This document shows positions 16,968 through 25,462 of a stretch of DNA of 64,000 nt, piece after piece. The position numbers were made by a program, and so were the translations under genes. Under the pieces are notes generated by a model. The model ran no database searches and was not told the DNA's origin. It saw nothing but the letters and a program-made list of their open reading frames with translations. The stretch's first letter is position 1. The number at the start of each line of letters is the position of its first letter. The stretch is from NCBI RefSeq assembly GCF_006715635.1, contig NZ_VFNP01000002.1:1364001-1428000 (forward strand), given 5' to 3'. The DNA comes from Streptomyces sp. SLBN-118. Lineage in GTDB: Bacteria; Actinomycetota; Actinomycetes; Streptomycetales; Streptomycetaceae.

Positions 16968-18623
16968 TCAGCTCACCGCCCGCGCCGCCGCCCGGCCCGC
17001 CGCGCGTCCCGAGAAGATGCAGCCGCCCAGGAACGTGCCCTCCAGCGAGCGGTAGCCATGCACCCCGCCCCCGCCGAATCCCGCCGCCTCCCCCGCCGCG
17101 TACAGACCCTCCAGCGGCTCGCCGTCCTCGCCGAGCACCCGTGAGGACAGGTCCGTCTCCAGGCCGCCGAGCGACTTGCGGGTGAGGATGTTCAGCCGGA
17201 CGGCGATCAGCGGACCGGCCTTGGGGTCGAGGATGCGGTGCGGCGCCGCCGTCCGGATGAGCTTGTCGCCCAGGTACTTGCGCGCTCCGCGGATCGCCAT
17301 GACCTGGAGGTCCTTGGTGAAGGGGTTCGTGATCTCCCGGTCCCGGGCGGTGATCTCGCGCCGCAGCTCGGCCTCGTCGATCAGCGGCTCCTCGGTGAGC
17401 GCGTTCATGCCGCGTACGAGCGCGGAGAGGTCCTTCTCGACGACGAAGTCGGCGCCGTTGTCCATGAACGCCTTCACCGGCCCGGGCACATCCGCCCTCG
17501 CGCGCCCGATCACGTCGCGGACCGACTTCCCCGTCAGATCCGGGTTCTGCTCGGAGCCCGAGAGCGCGAACTCCTTGCCGATGATCTTCTGGTCGAGCAC
17601 GAACCAGGTGTGGTCGTAACCGGAACTCATGATGTGTTCGAGCGTGCCGAGCGTGTCGAAGCCGGGGAAGAGGGGGACGGGCAGCCGCTTGCCGCGCGCG
17701 TCGAACCAGAGCGAGGAGGGGCCGGGCAGGATCCGGATTCCGTGCTTGGCCCAGATCGGGTTCCAGTTCTCGATGCCCTCGGTGTAGTGCCACATCCGGT
17801 CGCTGTTGATGTGGCTCGCGCCCGCGCGTTCCGCGATGCCGATCATCAGCCCGTCGACATGGGCGGGCACGCCGGAGAGCATCTTCTCGGGCGCGGTGCC
17901 GAGCCGCTTCGGCCACTGCGCGCGTACGAGGTCGTGGTTGCCGCCGATGCCGCCGGAGGTGACGATCACCGCCTGTGCGCGGAACTCGAAGGCCCCTGCG
18001 ACCTCACGGCTGCTCGCGGTGCCGCGCTCGGCGTCGGAGGGTTCGAGGACTTCGCCGCCGACCGTGTCGAGCGTGCCGGCGCTGCTGCTCAGCCCGGTGA
18101 CCCGGTGGCGGAACTTCAGCTGGACGAGTCCGCGGGCGACACCTGCTCTGACGCGCCGCTCGAAGGGGGCGACGACTCCCGGTCCCGTTCCCCAGGTGAT
18201 GTGGAAGCGCGGTACGGAGTTGCCGTGCCCGGTGGCGTCGTAGCCGCCGCGTTCGGCCCAGCCCACGACCGGGAAGAACCGCATCCCCTGCGCGTGCAGC
18301 CAGGCCCGCTTCTCGCCGGACGCGAAGTCGACGTACGCCTCCGCCCATTGACGCGGCCAGCGGTCCTCGTAGCGGTCGAAGCCCGCCGTGCCGAGCCAGT
18401 CCTGGAGCGCCAGCGCCCGGCTGTCCCTGATCCGCATCCGGCGCTGTTCGGGCGAGTCGACGAAGAAGAGGCCACCGAAGGACCAGTGAGCCTGTCCGCC
18501 GATCGACTGTTCCGGCTCCTGGTCGAGCAGGATGACCTTGCGCCCTGCGTCGACGAGCTCCGCGGTGGCCACCAGGCCCGCGAGTCCTGCCCCGATCACG
18601 ATCACATCAGCGTCGTACGCCAT
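16968..18623 (-). CDS. FAD-binding dehydrogenase (KstD/fumarate reductase-like)
   Basis: This 551-residue flavoprotein has an N-terminal dinucleotide-binding motif (DVIVIGAGLAGLVATAELVD), the WSFGGLFFVDSPEQ region, and a second FAD-contact block near the C-terminus (YAAGEAAGFGGGG with GGCIFSGRAAG). The fold resembles 3-ketosteroid delta-1-dehydrogenase and the flavin subunit of fumarate reductase, which oxidise or reduce C-C bonds. Actinobacterial members are usually annotated only as FAD-binding dehydrogenase, and the substrate is unknown. The ATG at 18623 has AAGGA about 9 nt upstream and is preferred to the ATG at 18632. It is divergent from the NUDIX gene across about 97 bp. Confidence 0.88.
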   Translation of the reverse strand: MAYDADVIVIGAGLAGLVATAELVDAGRKVILLDQEPEQSIGGQAHWSFGGLFFVDSPEQRRMRIRDSRALALQDWLGTAGFDRYEDRWPRQWAEAYVDFASGEKRAWLHAQGMRFFPVVGWAERGGYDATGHGNSVPRFHITWGTGPGVVAPFERRVRAGVARGLVQLKFRHRVTGLSSSAGTLDTVGGEVLEPSDAERGTASSREVAGAFEFRAQAVIVTSGGIGGNHDLVRAQWPKRLGTAPEKMLSGVPAHVDGLMIGIAERAGASHINSDRMWHYTEGIENWNPIWAKHGIRILPGPSSLWFDARGKRLPVPLFPGFDTLGTLEHIMSSGYDHTWFVLDQKIIGKEFALSGSEQNPDLTGKSVRDVIGRARADVPGPVKAFMDNGADFVVEKDLSALVRGMNALTEEPLIDEAELRREITARDREITNPFTKDLQVMAIRGARKYLGDKLIRTAAPHRILDPKAGPLIAVRLNILTRKSLGGLETDLSSRVLGEDGEPLEGLYAAGEAAGFGGGGVHGYRSLEGTFLGGCIFSGRAAGRAAARAVS

Positions 18624-18720
18624 GGGTTCCATCCTTGTCGGGGACCGGAATGCGATTGGGTCCGATCTTCGGTACGCGGCAGTAACTCGTCAACCATTCG
18701 GCCGGTGCTTGGATGGGGGC

Positions 18721-19224
18721 ATGGATCCCGCTGACGAAATCCTGGACATCGTCGATGAGAACGACGAGGTCATCGGTCAGGCCCCGCGCGGCGAGGCGTA
18801 CGCGCGCGGCATGCGCCACCGCGCGGTCTTCGTACTGGCGAGGGACGGGCAGGACCGGATCTTCGTGCACCGCCGGACGGCGGCCAAGCTGGTCTTCCCC
18901 TCCCTCTACGACATGTTCGTGGGCGGCGTCGTCGGCGCGGGTGAGACCTATGACGCCGCGGCGCTGCGCGAGGCCGAGGAGGAACTGGGGGTGTCCGGCC
19001 TCCCCACGCCGGTGCCGCTGTTCAAGTTCCTCTACGAGCGCGGCGATCAGACCTGGTGGTCGGCCGTGTACGAGGTCCGCTGCGAGCTGCCGGTGAACCC
19101 GCAGGCCGCGGAGGTCGCCTGGCACGACTTCCTGCCCGAGCGGGAGTTGGAGAGGCGGCTCGGGGAGTGGGAGTGGGTGCCGGACGGCCTCGCGGCGTAC
19201 GAACGGCTGCGGGCGGGCACGTAG
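18721..19224 (+). CDS. NUDIX hydrolase
   Basis: This 167-residue protein has a complete Nudix box at about residues 63-85 (GGVVGAGE followed by ALREAEEELGV), matching G-x5-E-x7-REUxEExGU, which binds Mg2+. The start of the domain (DEILDIVDENDEVIGQAPR) resembles the isopentenyl-diphosphate isomerase/YfcD group of NUDIX proteins, which have this same opening. The WWSAVYEV strand follows the box. It therefore acts on a nucleoside diphosphate-linked or other diphosphate compound of unknown identity. It precedes the DUF202 genes by about 10 bp, so it may head a small operon. Confidence 0.9.
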   Translation: MDPADEILDIVDENDEVIGQAPRGEAYARGMRHRAVFVLARDGQDRIFVHRRTAAKLVFPSLYDMFVGGVVGAGETYDAAALREAEEELGVSGLPTPVPLFKFLYERGDQTWWSAVYEVRCELPVNPQAAEVAWHDFLPERELERRLGEWEWVPDGLAAYERLRAGT

Positions 19225-19234
19225 AGTGCGACAC

Positions 19235-19633
19235 GTGAGCGATTTCGGACGGAGTCTGCGGCTGTGGTTCGCGCCCCAGCGAGTGAGTGAGGAGGGCGGG
19301 ACTCCCGACTACCGGTTCTCGCTCGCCAATGAGCGGACCTTTCTCGCCTGGCTCCGGACGGCGCTGGCCCTCATCGGCGGCGGGTTCGCGGTCGATCAGT
19401 TCTTTCCGGAGCTGGCCCGGTGGCTGCGGGCCGGGATGGCGCTCGGGCTGCTGGGGGCGGGCGTGTTCTGTGCGCTGCGGGCCGTGAACCACTGGGTGCG
19501 GTGCGAGCGGGCGATGCGCAGGGGCGAGGACCTGCCCGTTACGCGGTTCCCGACGCTGCTGAGCCTGGTGGTCGCCGTAGTCGCGATGGTGATGGTGGTG
19601 GTCGTGCTGTTCGGCTGGGAGGGCGGGCGTTGA
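19235..19633 (+). CDS. DUF202 (YidH) family membrane protein
   Basis: This 132-residue membrane protein has the DUF202 opening FSLANERTFLAWLRTALALIGGG, followed by two further helices (about 62-82 and 106-127). DUF202 proteins of the YidH type have three helices and no assigned biochemical role. The GTG at 19235 is chosen, giving SDFGRSLRLWF. It overlaps the next gene by 4 bp (TTGA), and the two appear to be a diverged pair that could form a heteromeric membrane complex; that is inference. Confidence 0.85.
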   Translation: MSDFGRSLRLWFAPQRVSEEGGTPDYRFSLANERTFLAWLRTALALIGGGFAVDQFFPELARWLRAGMALGLLGAGVFCALRAVNHWVRCERAMRRGEDLPVTRFPTLLSLVVAVVAMVMVVVVLFGWEGGR

Positions 19634-19947
19634 CGGCCGCGTCCGAGCGGGATCCGGGGCTGCAGCCCGAGCGGACCAGGCTCGCGTGGCGCAGGACCAC
19701 GCTGGCGTTCACCGTGGCGGCCGTGCTCGCGGCCCGGCTGGTGGCGGGCGGCGATCTGAGCGCGGCCGGGCTGGTCGCGGCGGCCTGCAGTGCGCTGGTG
19801 TGGCTGAGTTTTCTGCGGGTGGCCCACTGGCGGTTGCGCGAGCTGGGCACCGGGCCGAGGCCGCGGACGCTGTCCGCCCGGGCGGCGCTGGCCGCGGTGG
19901 CGTGCACGATCGCCCTGGCCGGGTTCGCGGTGGCGATGGTGGTCTGA
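19630..19947 (+). CDS. DUF202 family membrane protein
   Basis: This 105-residue membrane protein is related to its neighbour, with PGLQPERTRLAWRRTTLAFTV as the DUF202 motif and three hydrophobic helices. A TTG start at 19630 overlaps the previous stop by 4 bp, implying translational coupling. YidG/YidH-type pairs of this family are commonly adjacent in bacterial genomes. The function is unknown. The gene is followed by a convergent oxidoreductase 24 bp away. Confidence 0.82.
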   Translation: MTAASERDPGLQPERTRLAWRRTTLAFTVAAVLAARLVAGGDLSAAGLVAAACSALVWLSFLRVAHWRLRELGTGPRPRTLSARAALAAVACTIALAGFAVAMVV

Positions 19948-19971
19948 GGTTGCGGTGAGGCGTCACGGACG

Positions 19972-20907
19972 TCATGTCTCCCAGTCGACGGTGACGACGA
20001 CCTTTCCGCGGGTGCGGCCCTCGGCGTTCAGGGCCTGAGCCTCGGCCGTCTGCTCCAGGGGGAAGGTCCGGTCGACATGGACGGAGATCACGCCCTGTTC
20101 CGCCAGCTCGCCCAGCGCCGCCAGCTGCGCCGCGTCGGGCCGCACCCAGCAGTAGTGGCCGCCCAGGCTCAGGACTTCGCGGTCCGCGATCGAGGCGAGC
20201 CTGCCCTCGGGAGCGAGCAGCGCGGCCGCGGACCTGAGCGCGACCCCGCCGATGGTGTCGAAGGCCGCGTCGACGCCGTCGGGGGCCAGGGCGCGGACCC
20301 GGTCGTCGAGCCCGTCCCCGTATGTCACCGGCTCTGCGCCGAGCTCGCGCACATGGTCGTGATTGCGTTCGCTGGCCGTGCCGATCACACGTGCCCCCGC
20401 GTGCTTGGCGAGCTGTACGGCGAGTGACCCGACACCGCCCGCGGCGGCGTGCACCAGGACCGTGTCCCCGCCTTTCACCGTGAGCGCGCCGTGAAGCACC
20501 TGGTACGCGGTGAGGCCGGCCAGCGGCAGCCCCGCGGCCTGCTCGAAGCTCAGGTTCAGGGGTTTGCGGGCGAGCGTGCGGACGGGGGCCGCCACATATT
20601 CGGCGAAGGTGCCGCGGCCGAGGAAGTCCTCGCGTACGTATCCCATCACCTCGTCGCCGACCGCGAACTCCGTTACGGCGATGCCCGGTTGGATGACGAC
20701 ACCCGAGACGTCCCAGCCGGGGATCACCGGGAACACCGGTTCGAAGAGGGCGTCGATGTACCCCTCACGGGCCTTCCAGTCGACCGGGTTGACGGCCGCC
20801 GCGCGCACCTTGACCAGGACGGAGTCCGGTCCGACCTTGGGCTCGGGACGCTCGCCGTACTCAAGGACCTCGGGGCCGCCGTACCGGCTGTAGCTGATCG
20901 CCTTCAT
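19972..20907 (-). CDS. NADP-dependent quinone-oxidoreductase-like MDR enzyme
   Basis: This 311-residue zinc-free medium-chain dehydrogenase/reductase has an N-terminal GroES-like domain (MKAISYSRYGGPEVLEYGE), the DWKAREG segment typical of zeta-crystallin/QOR relatives, and a Rossmann domain with VLVHAAAGGVGSLAVQLAK. The zinc-binding cysteines of alcohol dehydrogenases are absent. It would reduce quinones or alpha,beta-unsaturated carbonyls with NADPH. The ATG at 20907 is preceded by GAGGG. It is divergent from the His-rich protein gene, with 170 bp between. Confidence 0.9.
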   Translation of the reverse strand: MKAISYSRYGGPEVLEYGERPEPKVGPDSVLVKVRAAAVNPVDWKAREGYIDALFEPVFPVIPGWDVSGVVIQPGIAVTEFAVGDEVMGYVREDFLGRGTFAEYVAAPVRTLARKPLNLSFEQAAGLPLAGLTAYQVLHGALTVKGGDTVLVHAAAGGVGSLAVQLAKHAGARVIGTASERNHDHVRELGAEPVTYGDGLDDRVRALAPDGVDAAFDTIGGVALRSAAALLAPEGRLASIADREVLSLGGHYCWVRPDAAQLAALGELAEQGVISVHVDRTFPLEQTAEAQALNAEGRTRGKVVVTVDWET

Positions 20908-21077
20908 GATCCGACCCTCGGCCGGGGGCGGCGCACGCGCAAGCCGGCCGGAGCGCGAGGGTGCCGTCACCCGGTTTCCCGCGGCGCGGCACGTCGCCGG
21001 GCCCCGGACGGACCAGGTCCAGCGGGCTAGCCTGGGACGGTGACAGAACGGTGCATATCAGATCAAAGGTGAGCATA

Positions 21078-21374
21078 ATGACTGTCCTCCACCCTGAGCA
21101 CCCCGCGCACGAGCACGTCCACGGTCCCGCCTGCGGACACGCCGAAGTCCCCCACGGCGACCACGTCGACTACGTCCACGACGGCCACCTCCACCGCTCC
21201 CACTCCGGCCACTGGGACGAGTGCGAGCCCGGCGAACACATCTCGCACAGCGGCCACGCGCACGAGCACGGTGCCGGCTGCGGCCACCCGGCCGTGGAGC
21301 ACGGTGACCATGTCGACTACGTCCACGACGGACACCGTCACGCCGAGCACGACGGGCACTGGGACGACCACTGA
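21078..21374 (+). CDS. Histidine-rich tandem-repeat metal-binding protein
   Basis: This 98-residue soluble protein has about 27 histidines and 3 cysteines, arranged as two imperfect copies of a roughly 38-residue unit (about 11-48 and 59-97). The shared core is HGDHVDYVHDGH, followed by H-x2-H-x-GHWD. It has no signal peptide or membrane segment. The ATG has AAAGGTGAG upstream. Such density of His with Asp/Glu suggests a zinc, nickel or copper buffer or chaperone in the cytoplasm, which is inference. No Zur, Nur or other metal-regulator box was convincing upstream. It precedes the MBL-fold hydrolase by 88 bp. Confidence 0.82.
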   Translation: MTVLHPEHPAHEHVHGPACGHAEVPHGDHVDYVHDGHLHRSHSGHWDECEPGEHISHSGHAHEHGAGCGHPAVEHGDHVDYVHDGHRHAEHDGHWDDH

Positions 21375-21462
21375 ACGCCCCCGGCACCCCCGGCTTTACT
21401 CGCGCGGCGGCCGGCTGGCAGGCTCCTGCCGACCGATTCGGCCTCGACGAGGGGGAGTTCAG

Positions 21463-22377
21463 TTGTCCGCCATGGATCCGTACACCGTCCAGCTCGCACC
21501 GGAAGTGCACGCCTACGTCCAGCCGGACGGCGGCTGGTGCCTGAACAACGCGGGGTTCGTCAGCGACGGGGAGTTCACTCTCCTCGTCGACACCGCCGCC
21601 ACCGAGCGGCGCGCCCGGTCGCTGCGTGAGTCGCTCGTCGCGACCGGGGTCCCGCTTCCGCGGACCCTCGTCAACACCCACCACCACGGCGACCACACCT
21701 ACGGCAACGGGGTCTTCCTGCCCGAGGCCGTGGTGATCGGGCACGACGCCTGCCGCAGCGAGCAGTTGGAGGCCGGGCACCAGCTCCATCTGCTGTGGCC
21801 GGCGACCGACTTCGGCGACATCCCGATCATCGCCCCGACCGTGACGTACAACGACCGGCTCACCGTTCATGTCGGGGACATCGAGGTACGGCTCATCCAC
21901 CCCGGCGGCGTCGCGCACACCCCCGGGGACACGATCGTGCATCTGCCGGAGCAGCGGGTGGTCTTCACCGGGGACCTGATCTTCGAGGGCGGCACGCCCT
22001 TCATCCCGATGGGCTCGCTGAGCGGGTCCTTGCGGGCTCTGGACGTGCTGCGTTCGCTGGACGCGACGACTGTTGTGCCGGGGCACGGCCCGATCACCGA
22101 CCCGGCCGCGTACGACGCCACGGAGCGCTATCTGCGCCACGTCGCCGAGCTGGCCGGGCAGGGACACGCCAAGGGGCTCACTCCGCTGGAGACGGCCCGC
22201 GAGGCCGATCTCGGGGTCTTCGCCGAGCTGAGGGAGAGCGAACGACTGGTGGCGAATCTGCACCGGGCGTACGCGGAGCTGGACGGCCTGCCGGAGGGCT
22301 CCCCCCTTGATCCGGCCACAGTCTTCGGTGACATGGCGGCGATGAACGGCGGCGTCCCGGTGGCCTGCCACGCCTGA
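21463..22377 (+). CDS. MBL-fold metallo-hydrolase
   Basis: This roughly 304-residue metallo-beta-lactamase-fold protein has the zinc motif NTHHHGDHTYGN (HxHxDH), a later histidine in HPGGVAHTPGDTIVH, the aspartate in VFTGDLIFEGG, and the final histidine in VVPGHGPITDP. All metal ligands are therefore present. It resembles the SoxH/glyoxalase-II-like branch, with an unknown ester or thioester substrate. A TTG start at 21463 is favoured by GGGGGAG 5 nt upstream; an ATG at 21472 is the alternative. Its proximity to the His-rich protein raises the possibility of metal supply. Confidence 0.87.
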   Translation: MSAMDPYTVQLAPEVHAYVQPDGGWCLNNAGFVSDGEFTLLVDTAATERRARSLRESLVATGVPLPRTLVNTHHHGDHTYGNGVFLPEAVVIGHDACRSEQLEAGHQLHLLWPATDFGDIPIIAPTVTYNDRLTVHVGDIEVRLIHPGGVAHTPGDTIVHLPEQRVVFTGDLIFEGGTPFIPMGSLSGSLRALDVLRSLDATTVVPGHGPITDPAAYDATERYLRHVAELAGQGHAKGLTPLETAREADLGVFAELRESERLVANLHRAYAELDGLPEGSPLDPATVFGDMAAMNGGVPVACHA

Positions 22378-22474
22378 ACCACCCGGCCCACTCGCGGCCG
22401 CATCCACACGTAGCGGGATGCGGGTCTGGATCCTGTGATCCAGGCCCTGGTTCCGCTCGCACTCTGGACGACAT

Positions 22475-22488
22475 ACCGACTGGTCGGT
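22475..22488. promoter_or_regulatory. Putative TetR operator (site A)
   Basis: ACCGAC-TG-GTCGGT is a perfect 6-2-6 inverted repeat 47 nt upstream of the phosphotransferase start. The extended half-site ATACCGACTGGT also occurs at 27919-27930 (minus strand), and with one change at 45313-45324. Confidence 0.65.
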
Positions 22489-22535
22489 CATGATGAGCGG
22501 GATCCGCCCTACCCGCCCCCTCGGAGGTGCCACCA

Positions 22536-23558
22536 ATGAGCTCAGTCCCCCCGCCAGGCCTCGATCCCGAGCAGTTGCGCGGCTATCTCGACCGCGAGCG
22601 CCCGGGTCTGGTGAGCGGACCGCTCGGCGTCCGGCTGATCCAGGGAGGCCGCTCCAACCTCACGTACTCCGTCACCGACGGCACCGGCCGCTGGGTCGTC
22701 CGACGGCCCCCGCTCGGTCACGTACTGGCCACCGCGCACGACATGAAGCGCGAGCACCGGGTGATCAGCGCGCTCCACCCGACCGCGGTGCCGGTGCCCG
22801 AGCCGGTGCTGCTGTGCGAGGACGATTCGGTGATCGGATCGCCGTTCTACGTCATGGAATTCGTGGACGGCACTCCCTACCGCACGGCCGAGGAACTGGC
22901 CCCGCTCGGCCCCGAGCGCACCAGGAACGCCATCCTCGGCCTGGTGGACACGCTGGTCGAACTGCACGCCGTGGACCCCGAGTCGGTGGGTCTCGGAGAC
23001 TTCGGCCGGCCCGAGGGCTTCCTCGACCGGCAGCTGCGCCGCTGGGGCAAGCAGCTGGCAGCCTCCCGTGGCCGCGAACTGGCCGGCATTGACGAACTGC
23101 ACGCCGCCCTCGGCCGCTCGCTGCCCCGCTCCCCCGCGCCCGCGGTCATCCACGGCGACTACCGGCTGGACAACGTCCTGGTCGGCCCGGACGACCGGAT
23201 CAAGGCGATCCTCGACTGGGAGATGTCGACGCTGGGCGACCCGCTGACCGACCTCGGGTTGCTGGTGATGTACAGCGTCAAGCTGGAATTGCCCGACTCG
23301 CCCGTCAGCACCACCGCCGGCGCGGCGGGGCACCCGGACGCGGCGGAGCTGATCGAGCGGTACGCCGCCCGCTCCGGGCGCGACGCCTCCGCCATCTCCT
23401 GGTACACGGCCTTCGCCTGGTTCAAGCTCGCCGTGATCCTCGAGGGCATCCACTACCGGTACACGCTTGGCCAGACCGTCGGCGCCGGATTCGACCGGAT
23501 CGGCGCGCTGGTGCCCCTCTTCATCGAGCACGGCCTCACCACCCTCCAGGAAGGCTGA
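22536..23558 (+). CDS. Phosphotransferase family protein (APH fold, ACAD10/11-like)
   Basis: This 340-residue kinase-fold protein belongs to the aminoglycoside phosphotransferase superfamily. It has a nucleotide-binding opening (LIQGGRSNLTYSVTD), the catalytic loop VIHGDYRLDNVLV, and the metal-binding ILDWEMSTLGDPLTDLG. The immediate downstream acyl-CoA dehydrogenase (6-bp gap) makes this pair the two-gene equivalent of the fused kinase-dehydrogenase in mammalian ACAD10/11 and of LvaA-LvaC in Pseudomonas. There the kinase phosphorylates a 4-hydroxyacyl-CoA. That role here is inference from context. The ATG has GGAGG upstream. A perfect inverted repeat at 22475-22488 is a likely operator. Confidence 0.88.
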   Translation: MSSVPPPGLDPEQLRGYLDRERPGLVSGPLGVRLIQGGRSNLTYSVTDGTGRWVVRRPPLGHVLATAHDMKREHRVISALHPTAVPVPEPVLLCEDDSVIGSPFYVMEFVDGTPYRTAEELAPLGPERTRNAILGLVDTLVELHAVDPESVGLGDFGRPEGFLDRQLRRWGKQLAASRGRELAGIDELHAALGRSLPRSPAPAVIHGDYRLDNVLVGPDDRIKAILDWEMSTLGDPLTDLGLLVMYSVKLELPDSPVSTTAGAAGHPDAAELIERYAARSGRDASAISWYTAFAWFKLAVILEGIHYRYTLGQTVGAGFDRIGALVPLFIEHGLTTLQEG

Positions 23559-23564
23559 GTACAC

Positions 23565-24779
23565 ATGGACTTCGCATTCGACGCGCGAACCGAGGAACTG
23601 CGGGCCAAGCTGCTCGCCTTCATGGACGAGTACGTCTACCCGGCAGAGGCGATCGAGCACCGGCAGCGCGCCGAGCTGGCCTCGCCGTGGGACACCCCGG
23701 CGATCATGGACGAGCTCAAGGCCGAGGCGCGCAGGCAGGGCCTGTGGAATCTCTTCCTCCCCGACGCGGAGCACGGCGCGGGCCTGACCAATCTGCAGTA
23801 CGCGCCGCTCGCCGAGATCACCGGCCGCAGCCCGCATCTGGCACCGACCGCGCTGAACTGTGCCGCTCCCGACACCGGGAACATGGAGGTGCTTGCGCAG
23901 TTCGCCACCGACGAGCAGAAGAAGCAGTGGCTGGAGCCGCTGCTCGCCGCGGAGATCCGGTCCGCCTTCGCGATGACCGAGCCCGAGGTCGCCTCCTCCG
24001 ACGCGACGAACATCGAGACGCGGATCGCCCGCGACGGCGACGACTACGTCATCAACGGCCGCAAGTGGTACATCTCCGGCGCGATGAACCCCGACTGCAA
24101 GATCTTCATCGTGATGGGCAAGACCGACCCGGACGGCGAGGACATCCGCCGCCAGCAGTCGATGATCCTGGTGCCGCGCGACACCCCGGGCCTGGAGGTC
24201 CGGCGCGCCATGCAGGTGTACGGCTACGAGGACCACTCCCACGGCGGCCACGCCGAGGTGGTCTTCACCGATGTACGGGTACCCGCGTCGAACCTGATCG
24301 GCGAGGAGGGCGGCGGCTTCGCCATCGCCCAGGCGCGGCTCGGCCCCGGCCGTATCCACCACTGCATGCGGCTGATCGGCATGGCCGAGCGGGCGATCGA
24401 GCTCATGTGCAGGCGGGCCGTGTCGCGTCAGGCCTTCGGCAAGGCGATCGCCCAGCAGGGCGTCGTACAGAACTGGATCGCCGACGCCAGGGTCACGGTC
24501 GAGCAGCTGCGGCTGCTGGTGCTGAAGACCGCCTGGCTGATGGACACGGTGGGCAACCGCGGGGCGCACACCGAGATCCAGGCGATCAAGATCGCGACAC
24601 CGCGGGCGGTCGTGGACATCCTCGACAAGGCGGTGCAGGTGCACGGCGCGGGCGGGGTGAGCCAGGACTTCCCGCTGGCGGAACTGTGGGCGGCGGCGCG
24701 GACGCTGAAGCTGGCGGACGGGCCGGACGAGGTGCACCAGCGGTCGCTGGCGCGGCGTGAGTTGAAGAAGTATCTGTAG
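23565..24779 (+). CDS. Acyl-CoA dehydrogenase (ACAD10/11-type)
   Basis: This 404-residue FAD-dependent acyl-CoA dehydrogenase has typical FAD-contact blocks (AFAMTEPEVASSDATN, then DDYVINGRKWYISGAMNPD), RRAVSRQAFGKAIAQQGVVQ, and the C-terminal VHGAGGVSQDFPLAELWA. The glutamate position used as base in straight-chain dehydrogenases is not obvious. That fits the ACAD10/11 class, in which catalysis may include phosphate elimination. AGGAAGG precedes the ATG. It is clearly in one operon with the preceding phosphotransferase and is followed by a strong hairpin. Confidence 0.9.
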   Translation: MDFAFDARTEELRAKLLAFMDEYVYPAEAIEHRQRAELASPWDTPAIMDELKAEARRQGLWNLFLPDAEHGAGLTNLQYAPLAEITGRSPHLAPTALNCAAPDTGNMEVLAQFATDEQKKQWLEPLLAAEIRSAFAMTEPEVASSDATNIETRIARDGDDYVINGRKWYISGAMNPDCKIFIVMGKTDPDGEDIRRQQSMILVPRDTPGLEVRRAMQVYGYEDHSHGGHAEVVFTDVRVPASNLIGEEGGGFAIAQARLGPGRIHHCMRLIGMAERAIELMCRRAVSRQAFGKAIAQQGVVQNWIADARVTVEQLRLLVLKTAWLMDTVGNRGAHTEIQAIKIATPRAVVDILDKAVQVHGAGGVSQDFPLAELWAAARTLKLADGPDEVHQRSLARRELKKYL

Positions 24780-24796
24780 CCGGGGCCCCACACACG

Positions 24797-24822
24797 GGCG
24801 GGGCTCCCGTCGGAGCCCCGCC
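24797..24822. terminator. Bidirectional terminator
   Basis: A perfect 11-bp stem (GGCGGGGCTCC / GGAGCCCCGCC) with loop CGTC lies between the convergent dehydrogenase and TetR genes. Confidence 0.8.
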
Positions 24823-24825
24823 GCC

Positions 24826-25419
24826 TTACGGGCGCAGCGCGCGCAGCAGGAGGTCCGCCAGGTGGTCCGCCACCTGCTGGGGCGTGAGGGGGCCGTCGGG
24901 GCGGTACCACGTCGACAGGTGGTGGACCGAGCCGAAGTGGTAGTCGACCACCAGGTCCGCGGGTGTGGCCGAGGAGAAGACCCCGCTCTGCTGGCCTTCT
25001 TCGACCAGCGCCCGGAACCGCTCGTGGTAGCGGCGGCGCTCGGCCCGCACCTGCTTGTGCTTCTCCGGGCTCAGATGGTGCATGGAGCGGAAGAAGATCG
25101 CGGCGTCGTCGAGGTTGTCGATCGTCGTCACCACGACATCGGCCGCCGCGCCGCGCAGCCTGCTCTCCACCGGCTCGTCGGCGTCCGCGAAGGCGTCGAG
25201 CCGCTCCTGCTGGAGCCGCAGCACACGCGCATAGACCTCTTGGAGCAGGTCCTCCTTGGAGCCGAAGTAGTGGTAGAGCGCTCCCTTGGTGACGCCGGCC
25301 GCCTCGACGATCTCCTGGACCGAGGTGCGGTCGTAGCCGCGTTCGGCGAAGAGCCGGGTGGCGGCGCCCAGCAGCCTCTGCGGGACGGGGGTGCCGTCCC
25401 CGTCCGTCGTCCTGGCCAT
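24826..25419 (-). CDS. TetR family regulator of the acyl-CoA cluster
   Basis: This 197-residue repressor has an N-terminal TetR helix-turn-helix (LLGAATRLFAERGYDRTSVQ, then GVTKGALYHYFGSKEDLLQE) and a helical ligand domain typical of the FadR/KstR2-like lipid regulators. The ATG at 25419 has AGGTGG about 6 nt upstream. It lies 43 bp downstream of the acyl-CoA ligase gene on the same strand, so it may be the third gene of that leftward operon. The two matching inverted repeats at 22475 and 27915, in front of the two operons it sits between, are its most likely binding sites. The ligand is probably an acyl-CoA; that is inference. Confidence 0.88.
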   Translation of the reverse strand: MARTTDGDGTPVPQRLLGAATRLFAERGYDRTSVQEIVEAAGVTKGALYHYFGSKEDLLQEVYARVLRLQQERLDAFADADEPVESRLRGAAADVVVTTIDNLDDAAIFFRSMHHLSPEKHKQVRAERRRYHERFRALVEEGQQSGVFSSATPADLVVDYHFGSVHHLSTWYRPDGPLTPQQVADHLADLLLRALRP

Positions 25420-25462
25420 TGCCGCCACCTGCCTCTCGCTGAAGTTCACTCGCTGTCTCGAA

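Noticed and set aside
21040..21077. A metal-regulator box before the His-rich protein
   Set aside because: The AT-rich stretch near GCATATCAGATCAAAG does not form a convincing inverted repeat and does not match the Zur or Nur patterns I know.
22542..24791. An open frame of 749 codons on the minus strand
   Set aside because: It is the shadow of the phosphotransferase and acyl-CoA dehydrogenase genes, both well supported on the plus strand.
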